A DNA stretch of 64,000 nucleotides. Source: Opitutaceae bacterium. Lineage in GTDB: Bacteria > Verrucomicrobiota > Verrucomicrobiia > Opitutales > Opitutaceae. Position numbers and translations under genes: made by a program. Below are positions 63,933-64,000 of this stretch, piece by piece. The DNA lies in NCBI GenBank assembly GCA_028280945.1, contig JANQKV010000002.1:26626-90625 (forward strand), given 5' to 3'. The notes under the pieces were generated by a model. The model saw nothing but the letters and a program-made list of their open reading frames with translations, was not told the DNA's origin and did no database searches. Numbering within the stretch: the stretch's first letter is position 1; each line of letters begins with the position of its first letter.

Positions 63933-64000
63933 ATGGTCATTGGAGGTGGCTTGAAGTATAGCACCGCTTCCCTGCACAACTGGCTGCAAAAGCATCCGGA
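63933..64000 (+). CDS. Start of a likely second sulfotransferase (cut by window edge)
   Basis: Only 22 complete codons are in the window, starting at ATG 63933 with GGAGG about 12 bases upstream. They read MVIGGGLKYSTASLHNWLQK and then HP. This resembles the opening of carbohydrate sulfotransferases, IIGxxKxGTTSLxxxLxxHP, in which the Lys and the Thr/Ser contact the 5'-phosphosulfate of PAPS. The second Thr is Ala here. The call rests on this one motif, strengthened by the sulfotransferase at 55104-55928 and the cysDNCQ block. Confidence 0.5.
   Translation, partial: MVIGGGLKYSTASLHNWLQKHP

Noticed and set aside
1..64000. CRISPR array, transposase, integrase, rRNA or prophage genes
   Set aside because: I looked for regular direct repeats with spacers, DDE or tyrosine-recombinase motifs, and rRNA signatures and saw none. 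Only the short repeats and remnants listed were found.

Overview
This window looks like chromosome of a Verrucomicrobiota bacterium close to the Opitutaceae. The best lineage marker is a 51-residue Lys/Arg-rich protein (10715-10870) of the Chlamydiae/Verrucomicrobia small basic protein type. A TonB-dependent receptor and an LpxL-type acyltransferase show an outer membrane with lipid A. Most genes are GC-rich, and many start codons have no Shine-Dalgarno sequence in front of them. The assignment is inferred from gene content only.

Layout. 1-9.3 kb is a scavenging region: a cut-off phosphoesterase-like gene, a TonB-dependent receptor, a divergent LacI regulator, a GH36-like glycosidase, a PhoD-type phosphatase and a nucleoside hydrolase. 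9.35-9.62 kb holds tRNA-Arg(CCG), its terminator, and a 20-bp copy of the tRNA 3' end about 190 bp away, which looks like an old integration scar. 9.7-33.5 kb is mostly housekeeping: a DUF368/PopT lipid carrier transporter, cutA, rpoZ, smpB, thrB, trmL, two Opp ATPases, lpxL, serS, tilS, ftsH, a UDP-glucose dehydrogenase, a moeB/rhodanese fusion, manC, and the compact run ruvX-truA-comF-accD-folC. 33.6-42 kb carries a DUF5069 gene, purA and guaB, menC-menE with a thioesterase (menaquinone synthesis), and polX.

42-64 kb is a surface polysaccharide region. It opens with three nucleotide-sugar enzymes (gmd, galE and a UDP-glucuronate epimerase-like gene). A leftward sulfate-activation block (cysD, cysN, cysQ, cysC) follows. 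Next is a scar containing two decayed DNA methyltransferase tails, then a rightward biosynthesis locus: GbsR/MarR regulator, DegT aminotransferase, WbqC, two short unusual DegT-like proteins, a methyltransferase, a PAPS-type sulfotransferase, a Wzx flippase, a GT2, a FkbM methyltransferase, a Wzy polymerase, two GT4s and the start of what looks like a second sulfotransferase. The part from about 50.5 to 59.8 kb is much richer in A+T than everything around it, which suggests a transferred cassette.

Working model: UGDH, ManC, Gmd, GalE and the other epimerase supply sugar nucleotides. CysDNC makes PAPS and CysQ removes the product PAP. The sulfotransferases decorate a Wzx/Wzy-assembled polysaccharide. 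No PAPS reductase gene is present here, so sulfation is a likelier use of this cys block than cysteine synthesis. The most interesting targets are the sulfated-glycan locus with its paired short DegT-like proteins, the small coiled-coil/HTH protein at 25546-25962, the AccD that has lost its zinc ribbon cysteines, and the tRNA and methyltransferase scars.
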